Below are positions 47,502-59,153 of a stretch of DNA of 64,000 nucleotides, piece by piece. The DNA lies in contig DF239216.1 in NCBI GenBank assembly GCA_000507305.1, forward strand, positions 7,433 to 71,432. Direction: 5' to 3'. The stretch is from Breviolum minutum Mf 1.05b.01. Lineage: Eukaryota; Sar; Dinophyceae; Suessiales; Symbiodiniaceae. Numbering within the stretch: the stretch's first letter is position 1; every line of letters starts with the position of its first letter. Below the pieces are notes generated by a model. It searched no databases and was not told the DNA's origin. It saw only the letters and a program-made list of their open reading frames with translations. A program made the translations under genes and the position numbers.

Positions 47502-48496
47502 GCCATTGAAATCGATGGCAAGCCCCATCCACAACTGGTGCTACTGGACCATGGGCTCTATTACGACCTGTGTGAAGGAGATCACAACGTGAGGCTGAAC
47601 TTTTGCAAGTACTGGAAGGCTTGGATGGCAAAAAATCAAAGCTATTGGCGGAACATTCATTGACCTTTTAAAACAACTCTCCACTGTCTCATTTCGTACA
47701 CCATGTCATAGCATTTTTGTTTGCCACATCAGGCCTGTTGTGCCAAAGACTCCCAGCAAATGCAAGAGCTCGGTAAATGCTTTGCTGGATCGCTTCATCG
47801 TTTTTTGCCCTTGATCCTATCGCCATGGTTCGTTTTTGGTGGATCGGGTGTGTCTTTGAAGGAGGTCATTTCAGCTGCACAGGGACACCTGCCAGACACA
47901 ATCACTTTGAAACTTGGCAACCAGATAACAGTAACACTTCTTGAAAATGTGCCAACCATATTTATGAGGGCACACAAAAGAAGCGAATTTTCCAGGTGTA
48001 TGATTCATTCTTACTTAGCGGACATAGCGTTGCCCAGTTGCCCATGCTGCAAGATTTTGAAATATTCCATTGACCATCCCTCATCTTGTGCAGGAAGGAC
48101 GTCGCAGATTTTGTGGTGGCCACCCGCATGGGTGGTGCCAACCTTTTGGGTGTGCTGCACTCACTTGGCTACACTCGTGGCTTGTTGGAAGCCTTACGTT
48201 TTCCGGAGGAGCGCCGCATTGAGAGCATGTTGCGCTTTGCCCTTCTGGGAGATCGTCCTTCAGGCGCCTCGGCCAGCCTCACTTCGGCTGAGGAAGCTTG
48301 GGTGTCGTGGCGTGTGCGGATGTTGGGTGGACACATCAGACTGCTGTCGCCCTTGGCACGTGCCTTAGTTCACTTTACCAGGGCAGAGTTTGCACCTCCC
48401 CTGTGGTGTTTGGCAGCTGTACCTGTACTGGTGGGTGCTATGGGCACTGCTATGGTATTTGCATGGCAAAAATGGCCATCCACAGTCTCTGAGTGA
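47502..48496 (+). CDS. ABC1/ADCK-type atypical kinase, 3' half only
   Basis: Three exons join in frame: 47502-47627, 47733-47908 and 48094-48496. Introns are GC-AG (starting at 47628) and GA-AG (starting at 47909). The first exon encodes HPQLVLLDHGLYYDL, the ABC1/ADCK counterpart of the kinase DFG loop. The next encodes the typical C-terminal helices (LHRFLPLILSPWFVFGG). The last encodes DFVVATRMGGANLLGVLHS and ends with a hydrophobic segment, PPLWCLAAVPVLVGAMGTAM, that could be a membrane anchor. Relatives act in mitochondria or plastids in isoprenoid-quinone and lipid metabolism. The N-terminal half (KxGQ motif, ATP-binding lysine) is absent: upstream is a retrotransposon and then about 11 kb of repeats. 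The gene is either split by a very long intron or truncated. Confidence 0.75.
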
Positions 48497-49797
48497 AGGT
48501 TGTGGAGCAGTGGCCACTGTGAGGGATGTTGAGCTGCGAGGGTCTCAAAACTTCGTGAGTCTGTGCTTAGATGAGCTATTCATTTGGCTCACCAGGTGGA
48601 GTGCCTGGAAATTCAGGCATTCCATTCCATTGTGCATGTGCACAAAGACCGACAGTGACCGCAAGATTCAAAACGATTTCATGCTGGGCAGATAGCTTTC
48701 ATTTCAAAAGTGTGTATTTATGCCGAGAGTTTCTTTTGGAGTTGTTCAGTCTAGGAAGGTCGGCTTCTGAGCTGTTTTGTCCCTGTTTCGCTACGGCTCA
48801 AGGAGGGGCTTGTCAGGGTTCCAAAACCAGCCGAACAGTGACCCCTCGCAAGCCACCTTTGATGGATGCATTGATCCCATGCCAATACCATGTCAACAAG
48901 CTGGCACCTGCAAGATCTCAATGTTTGATCCTGGCCCTGCTATGAATTTCATGGCGAAATGCAGTTGGCAGAGTTGCTTAGATTATGTGAGTTTAGTGGT
49001 GACATGTAGCCACTGGAACAAATCTCAAACTTTGTACATTTGGGTGATGGCCGTAGTTTCCGTTTCCTTTTCTACTTTTGCATTTTGCAAGTTCGAAAGA
49101 TGAAACTCAAGAGCACCTGCACGATTAGGAATACAGCTAGATTAGATGCAGGAATGAATGCATGTACTCACTGGGCGCCAACACAGACAAGAGGTGTCAG
49201 ATATCTTCAACAGTACAGAGTGCGCCTCTTCATTGCTTGAATTGCGTTGTAGACGTTAGATTTCAGTACAGAACAAGCGTAGGCCGGCGGCCAATATCAG
49301 AAGCATCAGGGGGCATACTTGTGAACAGCCGCATCCCACGATATCATGAGATGACTAAATTAGAATAAATTACGTGATTCCATTCTCTTTCACAAGGCTC
49401 CACTCTGTCCGTTCTTTGGTCCGAGGTTTCCTACCAGGTCACTTGAAAGTCTCAAGGCAAGCACCAATTCCATCTCCGCTTTCGGAAGGACCTGGCGTTG
49501 GCGCCAAGCTGTTGAGTCATTGGATCAATTGCAGCCAAGGAACATTCGGCCAGACACAGTACCTCTTCCTTTCAACAATGTTTGCTTGAGGTGGACTGAC
49601 ATTTTGTGCCCTTGAATCTGGCAAAAATGTGCAAACATGTGCAAACATGAAAGAAATGCCGCATCTCATGCTTTTTTGTCGTCAACTGCAATCTAGGTGG
49701 TGGTTTCAAACATTTGCATTATTTTTGGGGTCGATTTTGACAAACTATTTTTCAAAAGTGGTTGGATACTCACCACCAAGTAATTTGTTTCACCAAG
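48497..49797. other. Intergenic or 3' untranslated stretch
   Basis: Short open frames exist on the + strand, but none resembles a known protein and their composition is unlike the flanking exons. It may include the end of the kinase transcript and upstream exons of the PPR gene that I could not recognise. Confidence 0.4.
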
Positions 49798-52133
49798 GCA
49801 GTGTGCAATGCTGCCATCACTGCGGTGGGCCGGGCGCAATGGCGCAAGGCATTGCTTTTGGCCCAGGTTTTCTTCCACCGAAACTTGGAGCCCAATGGAT
49901 ACAGCTGCAATGCCCTTAGCACGGCTGCGGTTTCAAGCTGGCCTTTGGCCTTGCTATTGCTGCAACGGGGAAGTTGGTGCAACTTGCAGGAAAACGCAGT
50001 GTCCTGGGGAACCAAGGCCAAAGTACAGACAAAATGGATCAGTTGTGTGGAGCTTTTACGAGCTGCCCAGATACGGGCTGTTGAGATGGAAACGATCACT
50101 TGTAATACGGTGCTCAGTAGCTGTCAAAAGGAAGCGGAATGGCAGAAGTGCTTTCAAGTATTGCATTGGATGAGCTACTTGTCTCGAATGATCCCTGAAT
50201 GACTTGTACTTTGAAGGCTGCAACCCCCTTCTGTTTCTGCCCTAATTTGCTGCATGAACCAATGTGCATCTTGAGAAGCTATTATCATACTATTTTGGCA
50301 TGCTAGACAAAATGAAAACTGAAACACTTCTGAATCTAAGCTGAGCTGAGAAAGCACGTATAACGAGTGGTGGTAGAAGTACGGCTTCCCACTACATCAC
50401 CTACCAAGGTGCTTCACCTGTTTCCATTGATATCATTTCCTGGAGCACAAGCATCAATTCCTTCAGTGTTTCTTCTGCCTTGCACTGGCGCATGGCATTA
50501 TTTGTGACGGGCAGCTTGAGGGGAGGCTGGGTAGATTCCTTTGGAGTTATGTTGTTGGGGGCAGAGGTACCAATGAGTGGTCTTGATTGGTAATTTCTCT
50601 TCTGGCTGCTTTTTCCTCACGTTGTGAATGATATTAGTGTAGAATATAAAAGATGTACATAAGTCTATATAGTAAAAATTAATACGTTGTACGTACAAGT
50701 GTATCTGTAAAATGTACATTTTCTGCGACAGCTGCCAAATGTTTCGTGGAAACGACCATCCCTGCGCAGATACGGTGCCTAACTCCTTCACCTACGGTGC
50801 CCTGTTGAACGCTTGTGAAAAGGCTTGGAACGTGGCTCTCCAGAGCTTGGAGGAACTTCCTCGCTGCAGGGTGATGCCTGAGACGATTCTATGCAATGCT
50901 GCACTGGGTGCTTGTGGGAAAGCTGGATGGAGGACTACTACAATGCTGCTGGTTCATATACATGCTTCTTCTTTGCAAAGGAGTGATGTTTCCTTCAATG
51001 CTGTTTTGGGATATTTCGGAAGCCTCGAATTCGGCAGTCTGTGGCGCAGTGGACAGGCACTCTTTCACTTCATGCGAGCAGAAGGCATAAAGCCAAATCT
51101 GATTTCCACCAATTCCTTGATGACAAGCTTTGAGAAGAACAGGGAATGGAGACGAGCACAGGCCTTCTTGGCCGACGGGGTGGACTGCCATGGTTTTGAA
51201 GAGGATGCAGTGACTTTGAACGCACTGTTGAGTGCTTATGAGAAAGGCTATCGCTGGGCACAGGCGCAGTGGCAGCTGGCATGTATGGTGGCACGGCAGA
51301 TGGTGTCGGCTGTAACGCTAGGTGCGTGCATCAGTGCTTATGGAGTTGCCACCGAATGGGAACGAGCAGTGGATGTCCACCGTGACGTGAGCTCTTATCG
51401 CATCGAAGCCAATTCCGTGATGTGTGGAGCTGCTCTCAGCGCATGTGCTAGGGGAAATTGCTGGAAATTGGCCTTCAGCTTAGCTGAAACAGAAACACAT
51501 CTTGGGCCAGTGGAGCTTAATTCAGCTCTCACTGCGTGTAGTTCCAGCCATGTCACTGGTCGAGCTTTGATGTTGGCTCGGCAAATGGCCAGGCGCAGAG
51601 TCCAAATGGACTTGGTCACATGCAATGCAGTGCTTAGCATTTATGGCCATGAAGGTCTTTGGTTTGAATCCATTGAATTGCTGAAGTGTCGCGGCAACAT
51701 GGGCTTGGACTTCCGAGGTATTCAGCCGGATGTGTTGAGTTTCAGTGCAGCACTGTCCTCATGTGCAGCAGCTGGCAGGCCTGCAGAGGCCATGAACTTA
51801 CTGGTGGATGCAGCTGCTTCCCAGGTTATCTTGGACACCGCAGCAATGACCAATGCTGTGGCAGCTTGTCAGAGGAAATATCTTTGGAAACAGGTTTTGC
51901 AGTTGGTGCAGCCCGAACGAAGTGATGCAGTTCTGCTCCAGTTCTCCCTGGACTCAGCTGACATTGCTGGCTGTCACCTTGCTGGTGCTGGAATCCTGGA
52001 TGTTGTTGCATCAAGGGGTGCTGAAGCTCTAGGTTCTTTGAGAGGCTCAAGGAGTGATAGAAAAGTTGGGTATGGACGGTACGGTCCTCTAGTGGCGGAC
52101 GGTTCGGATGTCCTGATGAGTCAAAACCGATAG
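49798..52133 (+). CDS. Pentatricopeptide repeat (PPR) protein
   Basis: Two exons join in frame: about 49798-50173 and 50770-52133, with a GC-AG intron (donor gc at 50174, acceptor cag before 50770). The product of about 580 residues is a string of roughly 35-residue helical pairs with PPR signatures: VCNAAITAVGRAQWRKALLL, NSFTYGALLNACEKA, ILCNAALGACGKAG, NLISTNSLMTSFEKNREWRR, VTLNALLSAYEKG, VMCGAALSACARGN, VTCNAVLSIYGHEG, LSFSAALSSCAAAGRPAEAM. PPR proteins bind single-stranded RNA, usually in plastids or mitochondria, where they control processing or editing; these families are large in dinoflagellates. No organelle-targeting N terminus is visible, so upstream exons are probably missing. The last 60 residues lack repeats. 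Confidence 0.8.
50174..50769 (+). other. Intron of the PPR gene
   Basis: This AT-rich stretch of 596 bases is inferred because removing it, with GC donor and AG acceptor, joins the repeat ending VLHWM to NSFTYGALL in frame. No other feature was seen in it. Confidence 0.55.
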
Positions 52134-53050
52134 AGCCTAAAACTATCCCCAGATCAGAAAAAGTTATCATAGGCGACTACACGAATCCTAAGGATTGCTT
52201 ACCATTGAAACTTGAATGCTACTCAATTCGATGCCTGGTGCGTTGCCCCACCAACCCTTCTGCCCAAAAAGGGCATTGCTCGGTTTTTTTTTGCTGTACT
52301 TGTGGCAGGCAGTTGGTATGTTCAGGACACCGGACTTTGGCCAAATGCTGAGTTTCAGTTCTCTAATTTCTCTGGCTTTCAGTCAAACTTCATCATGGCA
52401 ACCAAAATTGCTTCCTGGCAGGTGGATGGGAGCGGATGTACGTCGCACATTCCTCCTCCAAGACCGGGGCTTCCGATGCCTCTGTGTCCGGTGTCGGAGT
52501 CCGGAAGCACAGATCTTTGGGCCCAAACAGCGCTAAGTGAAGTTGTTCTTGGGGTGAGTAGGCAATCCAAGAGACGTAGCGTGTTTATTCATTGGTTGAG
52601 TATTGGTGTCTTGACTTGTATTGGTTTGACCTTCTTGCCTTTCGCTTTTTGGATGCATGTTTACACTTTTGCTTGGGCTCCAAGTGTCCACCGATGCATC
52701 TTGAAGTGGTGAAGCTGCATAGGACGCCATGGCAAGTCCTGATTTCATGGCAAGGGTGTACCTGAAACTCACTTGGGTCAAGGTGACTGGAAGTGATGCA
52801 CTGATTCTCGCCTCTTTGGCAACAAGAAGCACAAGCCTGGAAGTTCACACAGAAGTGCTCCAGTCCCGGGATGATGCAGCACAGTGGATTCTCTGCGACT
52901 ACTACTTTGTTGAACCAAAAGCAATGCCACTTGGACTTTGCAAAAAAGGATTGCAACAGTTTATGGGGTTGTAGGGGAATGAAGAGAATGAAACACAGTT
53001 GTGCTTTTTCTTGTGCGTTTTGTCTGGAAAATCTCATTGAAACTCTGACC
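52134..53050. other. Stretch with open frames on both strands, no recognised gene
   Basis: A 166-residue + frame (52212-52712) and a 168-residue minus frame (53091-52585) both exist. Neither shows a known domain. The + frame includes a hydrophobic stretch near its end (FIHWLSIGVLTCIGLTFLPF). Confidence 0.3.
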
Positions 53051-53051
53051 G

Positions 53052-53720
53052 AGGCTTGTTGATGACACCCTCCCTGTCGGTTTGGAACCATTGAAGTGTG
53101 AAACTTTTCATCGGAAACATCCTACGGTTGAGGCCAGTGCCTGTAGCAGTGGGCACTGGTTGAGCGAAGAGGATTTTGTTGGACCCATGCAGGACTGGAA
53201 AAGGCTGAAGCTACCATAAGTTTTCAATGAAATCTGATCATGAATGCCAACATTGTTTCCCTCATTCCATCCATCCAAGACATTCAAAGACATCTTCCAA
53301 TAACAGGATGCTTTGTACTACGCCGTGTTCTTCGACATCGCCCCGCAGCACCTGTTAGCCTTCGAGCATGGGCTGATCACGGAAGCACAGGCCATTGAGG
53401 AGCTGGAGCCAAAGACTGCCCGCTTCCACCTGTGGCAGAGCTGCCTGGAGGTGTCTCGCTGGGTGGTGCTGGAAGCCTTCCGTGAAGCAGCAGGAGGGCC
53501 GGGAACTGCATGGTACGGGGGGGGGGTAGAGGTAAACATGTAGTGGTATCATTTTGATTCTCCATCTATATCTGTATCATTCTCCATTTACGTAGGAAGG
53601 GTACCAATGCGCTGCATTAGTTAGTGTATAGTCAGTGCGGCTAGCTGATGTGAGGATGTTCATGCACTGTTGGCAGGCCGAGAGGAACATTCATCGATGC
53701 CACACTACTTGAAGGTGAGG
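53052..53720 (+). CDS. Candidate exons of an unknown gene
   Basis: Three short stretches read like protein on the + strand. At about 53052-53212 there is a frame ending in DFVGPMQDWKRLKLP. At about 53307-53517 a GC-rich frame includes YYAVFFDIAPQHLLAFEHGL and then helix-like sequence, followed by a GT donor-like site. At about 53678-53720 a short GTFIDATLLEG stretch follows a cag acceptor-like site. I do not recognise the family and could not prove that the pieces belong together. The middle piece is the best supported, by its composition and the lack of stops. Confidence 0.33.
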
Positions 53721-54080
53721 GCACAGTTGGAAGAGTGGCAACGAAGTCCGCGAACACATGATTCGGGATATGCATTGATCATGTCTTAGTCCCGCAGTAT
53801 CGGGAAGCATGGTGCTTTTGCCACGGGAGCTCTGAAAGGAAAGGACGAGCTGAGGCTAGATGTAGGGGGACGATGTATTTGAAGCATTACAATGGTGGCT
53901 CCCTGATCTTCAGAGAAGCTCAGGGGTTGCAAGTTGCCATACGCAACTGCGGCACAATGACGCTGGAACTGGCAACCAAAGCTTGGGCATGGGATGCAGA
54001 CGAATATCAAGGTGTGAGCTAGAGGCAGTTCACAGAATTGATCATGGCAGCTTTCTAGAACGGTTTGCCACTGCGCATCC

Positions 54081-55135
54081 ATGGAGTGGCGGCGGCTCCT
54101 GTTGCTTCATGGCACGGGCATTGCCGCACAGCTTCTGCTCTTTATGAGCCTTCGGACTCCATCGCTGTCAATTGACCGTGGCTTTCTTGGCTTTACTTGC
54201 AAGCAGTTGAACCAGTTGAGACATGACGGACCTGCACCTGTAAAACCTCTTCAGACTTTGCCAGAGAAAGGTGGTGATCCGCAAAAAACAGTGATTACAT
54301 ATCTCATTACTCGGGAGGAATATTTGATACAGTTCAACGTGTCATTGCCATTGCTGAAAAGGAATTGGATTCTCAGGTACCCAGTGTCGGCATTGATTGT
54401 TTTGCACACCCCTGACATTCGGGCAGAAAACATCCGGAGCATCGCTGACCACTGGAATGCAGATATACGAACAGTCAGTTTCTCCCCCACTTTGCCAGAC
54501 TATGTGCATCAGTTGCAAAAGACGAATGCGTGCGTGTGCTGTTGCAACAATCATCGTGGTCCAGGTCGCAGGGGATCAGGTGGCATAGTGGTGGGTCAAT
54601 ATCACAAAAATTATTGCCAGATGAATCGATTCCGTACCTTTGAAATGTACCGCCACCCCAGTCTGACAGATTTTGATTATTTCATTCAGATGGATACGGA
54701 TTTATATGTCAACAAGCCAATGCCTTACAATCCAGTGGTGCGAATGGCGGATTTGGGAGGAGTGATGGGCTACCATAAGAAGGAAGTGCGCCCAAATACC
54801 AAAAGTGATTGTAACCTTGGTATGTACGAGGCCATCGAAAATTGGATTAACAGATCTTCATTGTATCCAAGATATAGGCCAGCTCGAGGTACATCATATA
54901 CTGGAATTTTATCATTGGAGATCTGAGATTTTTCCGTTCTGAAGAATATTATACATTTGCTCGATGGATCAATAACGAAGAGAAAGGAATTTGGACACAT
55001 CGATGGCCAGACCAAGCTTTCTTGCCAATCATTGCCGGGGTTTATTTCGCTGAAGCACAGCATGTGCAATTCTCTGACTTGCTCACAGAGGAATTGCAGG
55101 TGCACACAAGCCAAAGCATTGGGCGTAAGCCCTGA
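54081..55135 (+). pseudogene. GT15-like alpha-mannosyltransferase, frameshifted
   Basis: The first frame (54081-54926) starts with a short basic stretch and one hydrophobic segment, LLLLHGTGIAAQLLLFMSL, a type II Golgi signal anchor. Later come YHKNYCQMNRFRTFEMYRHP and MDTDLYV, matching the GT15 (Kre2/Mnt1) core: the Y-x2-M-x-RF stretch and the acidic D-x-D-like metal or sugar site. The C-terminal core, YWNFIIGDLRFFRSEEY followed by RWPDQAF, is in another frame from about 54900 to a stop at 55135. The window where the frame must change is narrow (about 54878-54900, after an in-frame tag in the second frame), too small for an intron. GT15 enzymes add alpha-1,2-mannose from GDP-mannose to glycans in the Golgi. 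This copy is either disrupted or carries a one-base sequence error. Confidence 0.7.
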
Positions 55136-55427
55136 GAACAAATCCTTGGGGCAAGAAAAAAAGAATTGATCATGGCTGCAGACCAAAAGCACTAGCGCCA
55201 ACAAGCACTTGAGCCATTTTACTGCGCAAATCACCGGATACTACACACACCATGCTTTTTTGGGCACCAAATCTGCTGCCAGAAGAATGTGCAGCCCAAC
55301 TTTGAAAGCATAGTGCTTTTAGCGCAGGGAGGAGTTGCTCAATGTCAAAGGGTGGGCAGAGAAATCCTTTGTCCCATGAGTTCTTCGTCAAGATGTTTGT
55401 GATTGCATTGCCTCGGATGCCTGTGAA

Positions 55428-56150
55428 GTGGAGCACCAACAGCGACTGCCATCTTGTGATCTTTTGAAAGCGACAGGTCAGCTGCAGTCTAGTTCAAGGC
55501 AGCTGGCATGGCTGCAAAAAGATTTGGAAGCATCAGGACTTGTGGGGAAAGTGCCCAGGAAGGGCCTAGAGTCCGGAAGGTTTTGCTTGGATGTGTGGAA
55601 TCCCCCCCAAGGATCTATGGTCTGATCCATTCAAAGTCTACCTACCTTGTCCCAAGAACACACAATTTTGGGTGTGGCACTTTGTAGGCAGGAAAGGTAG
55701 GACCCGCAAATTATGTGTGCTGGCGATGGAAGATTGGTCTCACCACGCTGCAGCTGTGTTGCGAGCTGCCGAGGTCCAGACCTTTGCCGAGCATTGCAGC
55801 TGCCTCAGGTTGCTGCGACTTGATCCGCAGCAAATCACGTCACCTGATGTTGGCAAATCATTTCGGCCTGTTTGGGGCTTGAGAGTTCCAGGCCTTGTGA
55901 TGCATGCGGCGCCTTGGGTTCAGCCATGGCTTCAGCTTGTTGAATTTCGCAAGAGAAGATGGCCGTTGTTTAGTGGAGCAATGACTCATCTCAAGTGATT
56001 CTTGGAGTTGCCTTTTGCTTATCCTCTGGGAGATGGACATTTTAGTTTCAATACGAGTTTGGGGAAGCATTATGAGACGTTGAAGGGTTTTCAAACTCTG
56101 GAAGGGAGTGATTGTGGAGTTTGCCCTTCAGTAGTCCATCAAGGTAACAG
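55428..56150 (+). pseudogene. Degenerate reading frame of unknown product
   Basis: A + strand frame from about 55428 breaks at a run of seven C near 55606-55612. It continues in a second frame (DPFKVYLPCPKNTQFWVWHF and following, rich in W, H and L) to a TGA at 55996-55998. The same frame then goes on with LPFAYPLGDGHFSFNTSLGK to about 56150. Protein-like composition across the breaks suggests a real gene or exon with a homopolymer indel and one stop, or a pseudogene. I do not recognise the family. Confidence 0.35.
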
Positions 56151-59100
56151 AAAATCCGCACAGCATCTATACATCTCTCTACTGTATATGGAACTGAAGG
56201 GTAAAGGCAAACATATGTGTACATTGAACACATCCGCAGATGGTTGGACTGCCACTGCCATATCAGATTGGAGGAAGATATTTAGCTATGACCCTGAATG
56301 GTAATAGGCTGACCGTCGACCCATTTCCTGTTTGCCGAGGTCGTGCCTTGTGGCCACAAGCCAACGGCCGTTGAGGTGGGGATGCGGATGAAATCCTTGA
56401 AATCTACAGAAGTTTACCCAATTGTCGAGTGCATATGGAGCCAGACTTTGGTGCCAGTAGAAGGGTTTTAGCTAAGTTTCCTGGCCATTCCAAGACTTGT
56501 AAGATGGTCAAGATATGACTGGAGAGAGAGGGACTTTTAGGTTGGCCTCACGTGGCATTGCGAAAAGTGTGGTTGGGATGCCTGGCACATTCTGAAACCT
56601 GGGATATTTTGGTGCTCCAATCTGTTGGAATCTGGGCTGAGGACGTGAAGCCTTTGGTGACGCCTTGCAAAGCAGCGCGGAGGTGCAACTCACGTGTGCG
56701 CCTCAGGACCTTTGGCCATTGAAGGGAAGGGATGCAGTGGTCTATTTGATCCAAAGAGTAAGGGAAAACACATCACAAAAGGCTGAATTGTGTTGGATTC
56801 AGGCAGCGCGTGCTCTTGGAGCCTGTAGCCCAGGTGCTTGTTTTCTTTTCAACTTGCATGTTGCTATCATCAAAGTGAGGCTAAAACCAGCTCGAGGAGT
56901 GCCAAAAGCAACTGCAGAGGATGGGCCAAGAAGTTGAAGTGACAGCTGGAGAAGTGGCTGCATCCACCCTGTTGTGGCCGTTGGGGAGCATCCATGGGAA
57001 ATGAGGAGCTCGTTGCCTTGGCTGCCGATGCTCGAAGTAGATTAGGCAAGGACCTTCCATGCAGAAGTCACAATAAGTTGGGATATGTCGGGTACCAGGT
57101 GATCATCATTGGACAGCAGCAGCTGCAGCGTGGGAGCCTGAAAGTAAACGAAGCATAGCAGGGGAATGGCTGTTCACAATGCCACAGGTTGTGCTATTTT
57201 CATATAGACCCTCTTTCTTGTTTGAAGTGGCAGGTTAGTTCTTCACTTTCGCAGCAGGGCTGAAGGTGGATTGCCCCCATCTCAGTTGGAAAATTCCGTC
57301 TGGCCTTCCGGTAACTACTGGTAGCTTCAGATTCTGCCAGTAGTTGAGGTTGACACCCTTCGCTGTGGCTTGTGGTTTGCGATTCCTGGGTTGGTTAGTG
57401 GTGTTGCCCTCAGCTTGGCCTCTAATGTGCAGATGGCTTGGCGGCTCCAGCACGTGATGAGGACAGAAAGCTGGCTCCTCCACCTGCAGGAATTGTCCGT
57501 TTGGGGGCCCAGCCACTTTATATAGTTAAGAACAACTAGGAACACTTTGTCCCTGGGTTTAGTCCAGTTGATTTGTGGATTGGGTTTGCTTCTCTGCTAG
57601 CTTTTCAGTCTAGGTCCTTGGTACTTAACTGCCCATCTCCTGGCAACCATAAGTTTGCGTGCCGTGGTTTGGCTGCAGAAGAAATTCGTGAGGCACCCCG
57701 ATTGCTATGGCCATTGATTGCATTGCATGGCTGTGCTGAGAGCTAAGTCTACTTCCGGAAAACATCTGAGCTTGTAGATGGAAGAAATCCTGTGCTGTGG
57801 ATGAAGTGGATTGAAACACTACAAAGAGAAGGGGCAGGAAACACAAAACACGCCATTCAGGGATTTCCTTCAATTCCCAGACTCATGACTGGCTGCGGCT
57901 CGATATAAGCAGCTGTCAGTTTCGTTTGATTTTAAGCCAAGGTGCCATTCCGAAGGTGCGAAAAAACTCTTGTTGCACCCTTGGGGCCATGGGCAAAATG
58001 GTGGTGTTTTTGCCAGGGGTTTACTGACTATTGGTCTATTGGTCCATACTGGTTCCATACATCATCCTGCAGATGTGAAAGGGTCTAAGATGTAATGAAC
58101 TGCTGTAGGCCGGGCGACAGCCTTTGCAAGAATTGGATTTTCATGGATTTTCAGCATGTATAGTCTACAGTCTATTCTTGTTTCTAGTGCCACCACTGGC
58201 CTCCTTCTAAACATAGATGGCATTGACGGTGCAAAAATGATTGAGATCAGGTTGGAATTCAATCCTTGAAAGTCACTAAGAAAACTTAAAGGAAGCCAGG
58301 CCAGCCGTGCGGCCAAATCAAAGGAAAGCATTTTTCCGCTGGTGGCTCTAAATCAGAAGTTTGTACATGTGTATGGTATGATTGTTGAGGTGTATATATA
58401 TATATATATACATATTATATATATATACATAAAATGTAGACAACCATAGAGTCCTAGAGGTACGATTTGTATCTTTTCCTATTCTTGTGGGTACATATCT
58501 CTCTCTCTCTATATATATATATATACATATCTGCATATGTAAACGCATACAGATACTGTCACCCACCTCACACCCGAAGCTGCCAATCCCATAGGCGCTC
58601 TCGAACGGTCACCGGGCCTTGGCACATCGACCTGACGCGATTCAGGTGGGAAGCCAATATGAAAACTTCCAGAAACTTCCGATGCGTTAAATGCTGGGTC
58701 AATAAAACAAGGGACCTCCCAGATGAGGCTTAGTATAGGTGGGTGAATTATTATGTGCATATCCACATCACAGAAGCCGTTGGATGTCCGGGAAAAAAAC
58801 GCATTTCTCTATCAGACATTCTCACTGGTGAGTATAGAGATTTTGGTATGCATGGCAGAAGCATCATTCAGGTTGCTAGGGGATTGCATGTTCATAGTTG
58901 GCTGCAAATGTTGCATCGTTGAAAGTCAAATCTCGCCGCTCCTTTTGCTCGAGCTAGCCATATTGAATAGTATGGATCCGTGGAATTTTAAGTTGCACAG
59001 GAATACAGAGGTGTGATGCTTTTAAATATCCCTTACAATCATGGGAGGTAGCCAAGGTTTGCACATTATAACACTAGACTTCTTTTGTTGATATCTTCCA

Positions 59101-59153
59101 GCAAGTTCCCAGCTCCGTGGCTACAGGGCACAAGGCCCTGTCTTTTTGCCAGG
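56151..59153. other. Stretch without a recognisable gene, with AT microsatellites
   Basis: Only short frames occur. Dinucleotide (at)n tracts lie at about 58392-58432 and 58507-58525. Candidate exons upstream of the globin-channel gene could hide here, but I could not identify any. Confidence 0.4.

Noticed and set aside
53818..54082. Minus frame opposite the GT15 upstream region
   Set aside because: No domain and no splice support; probably a chance frame.
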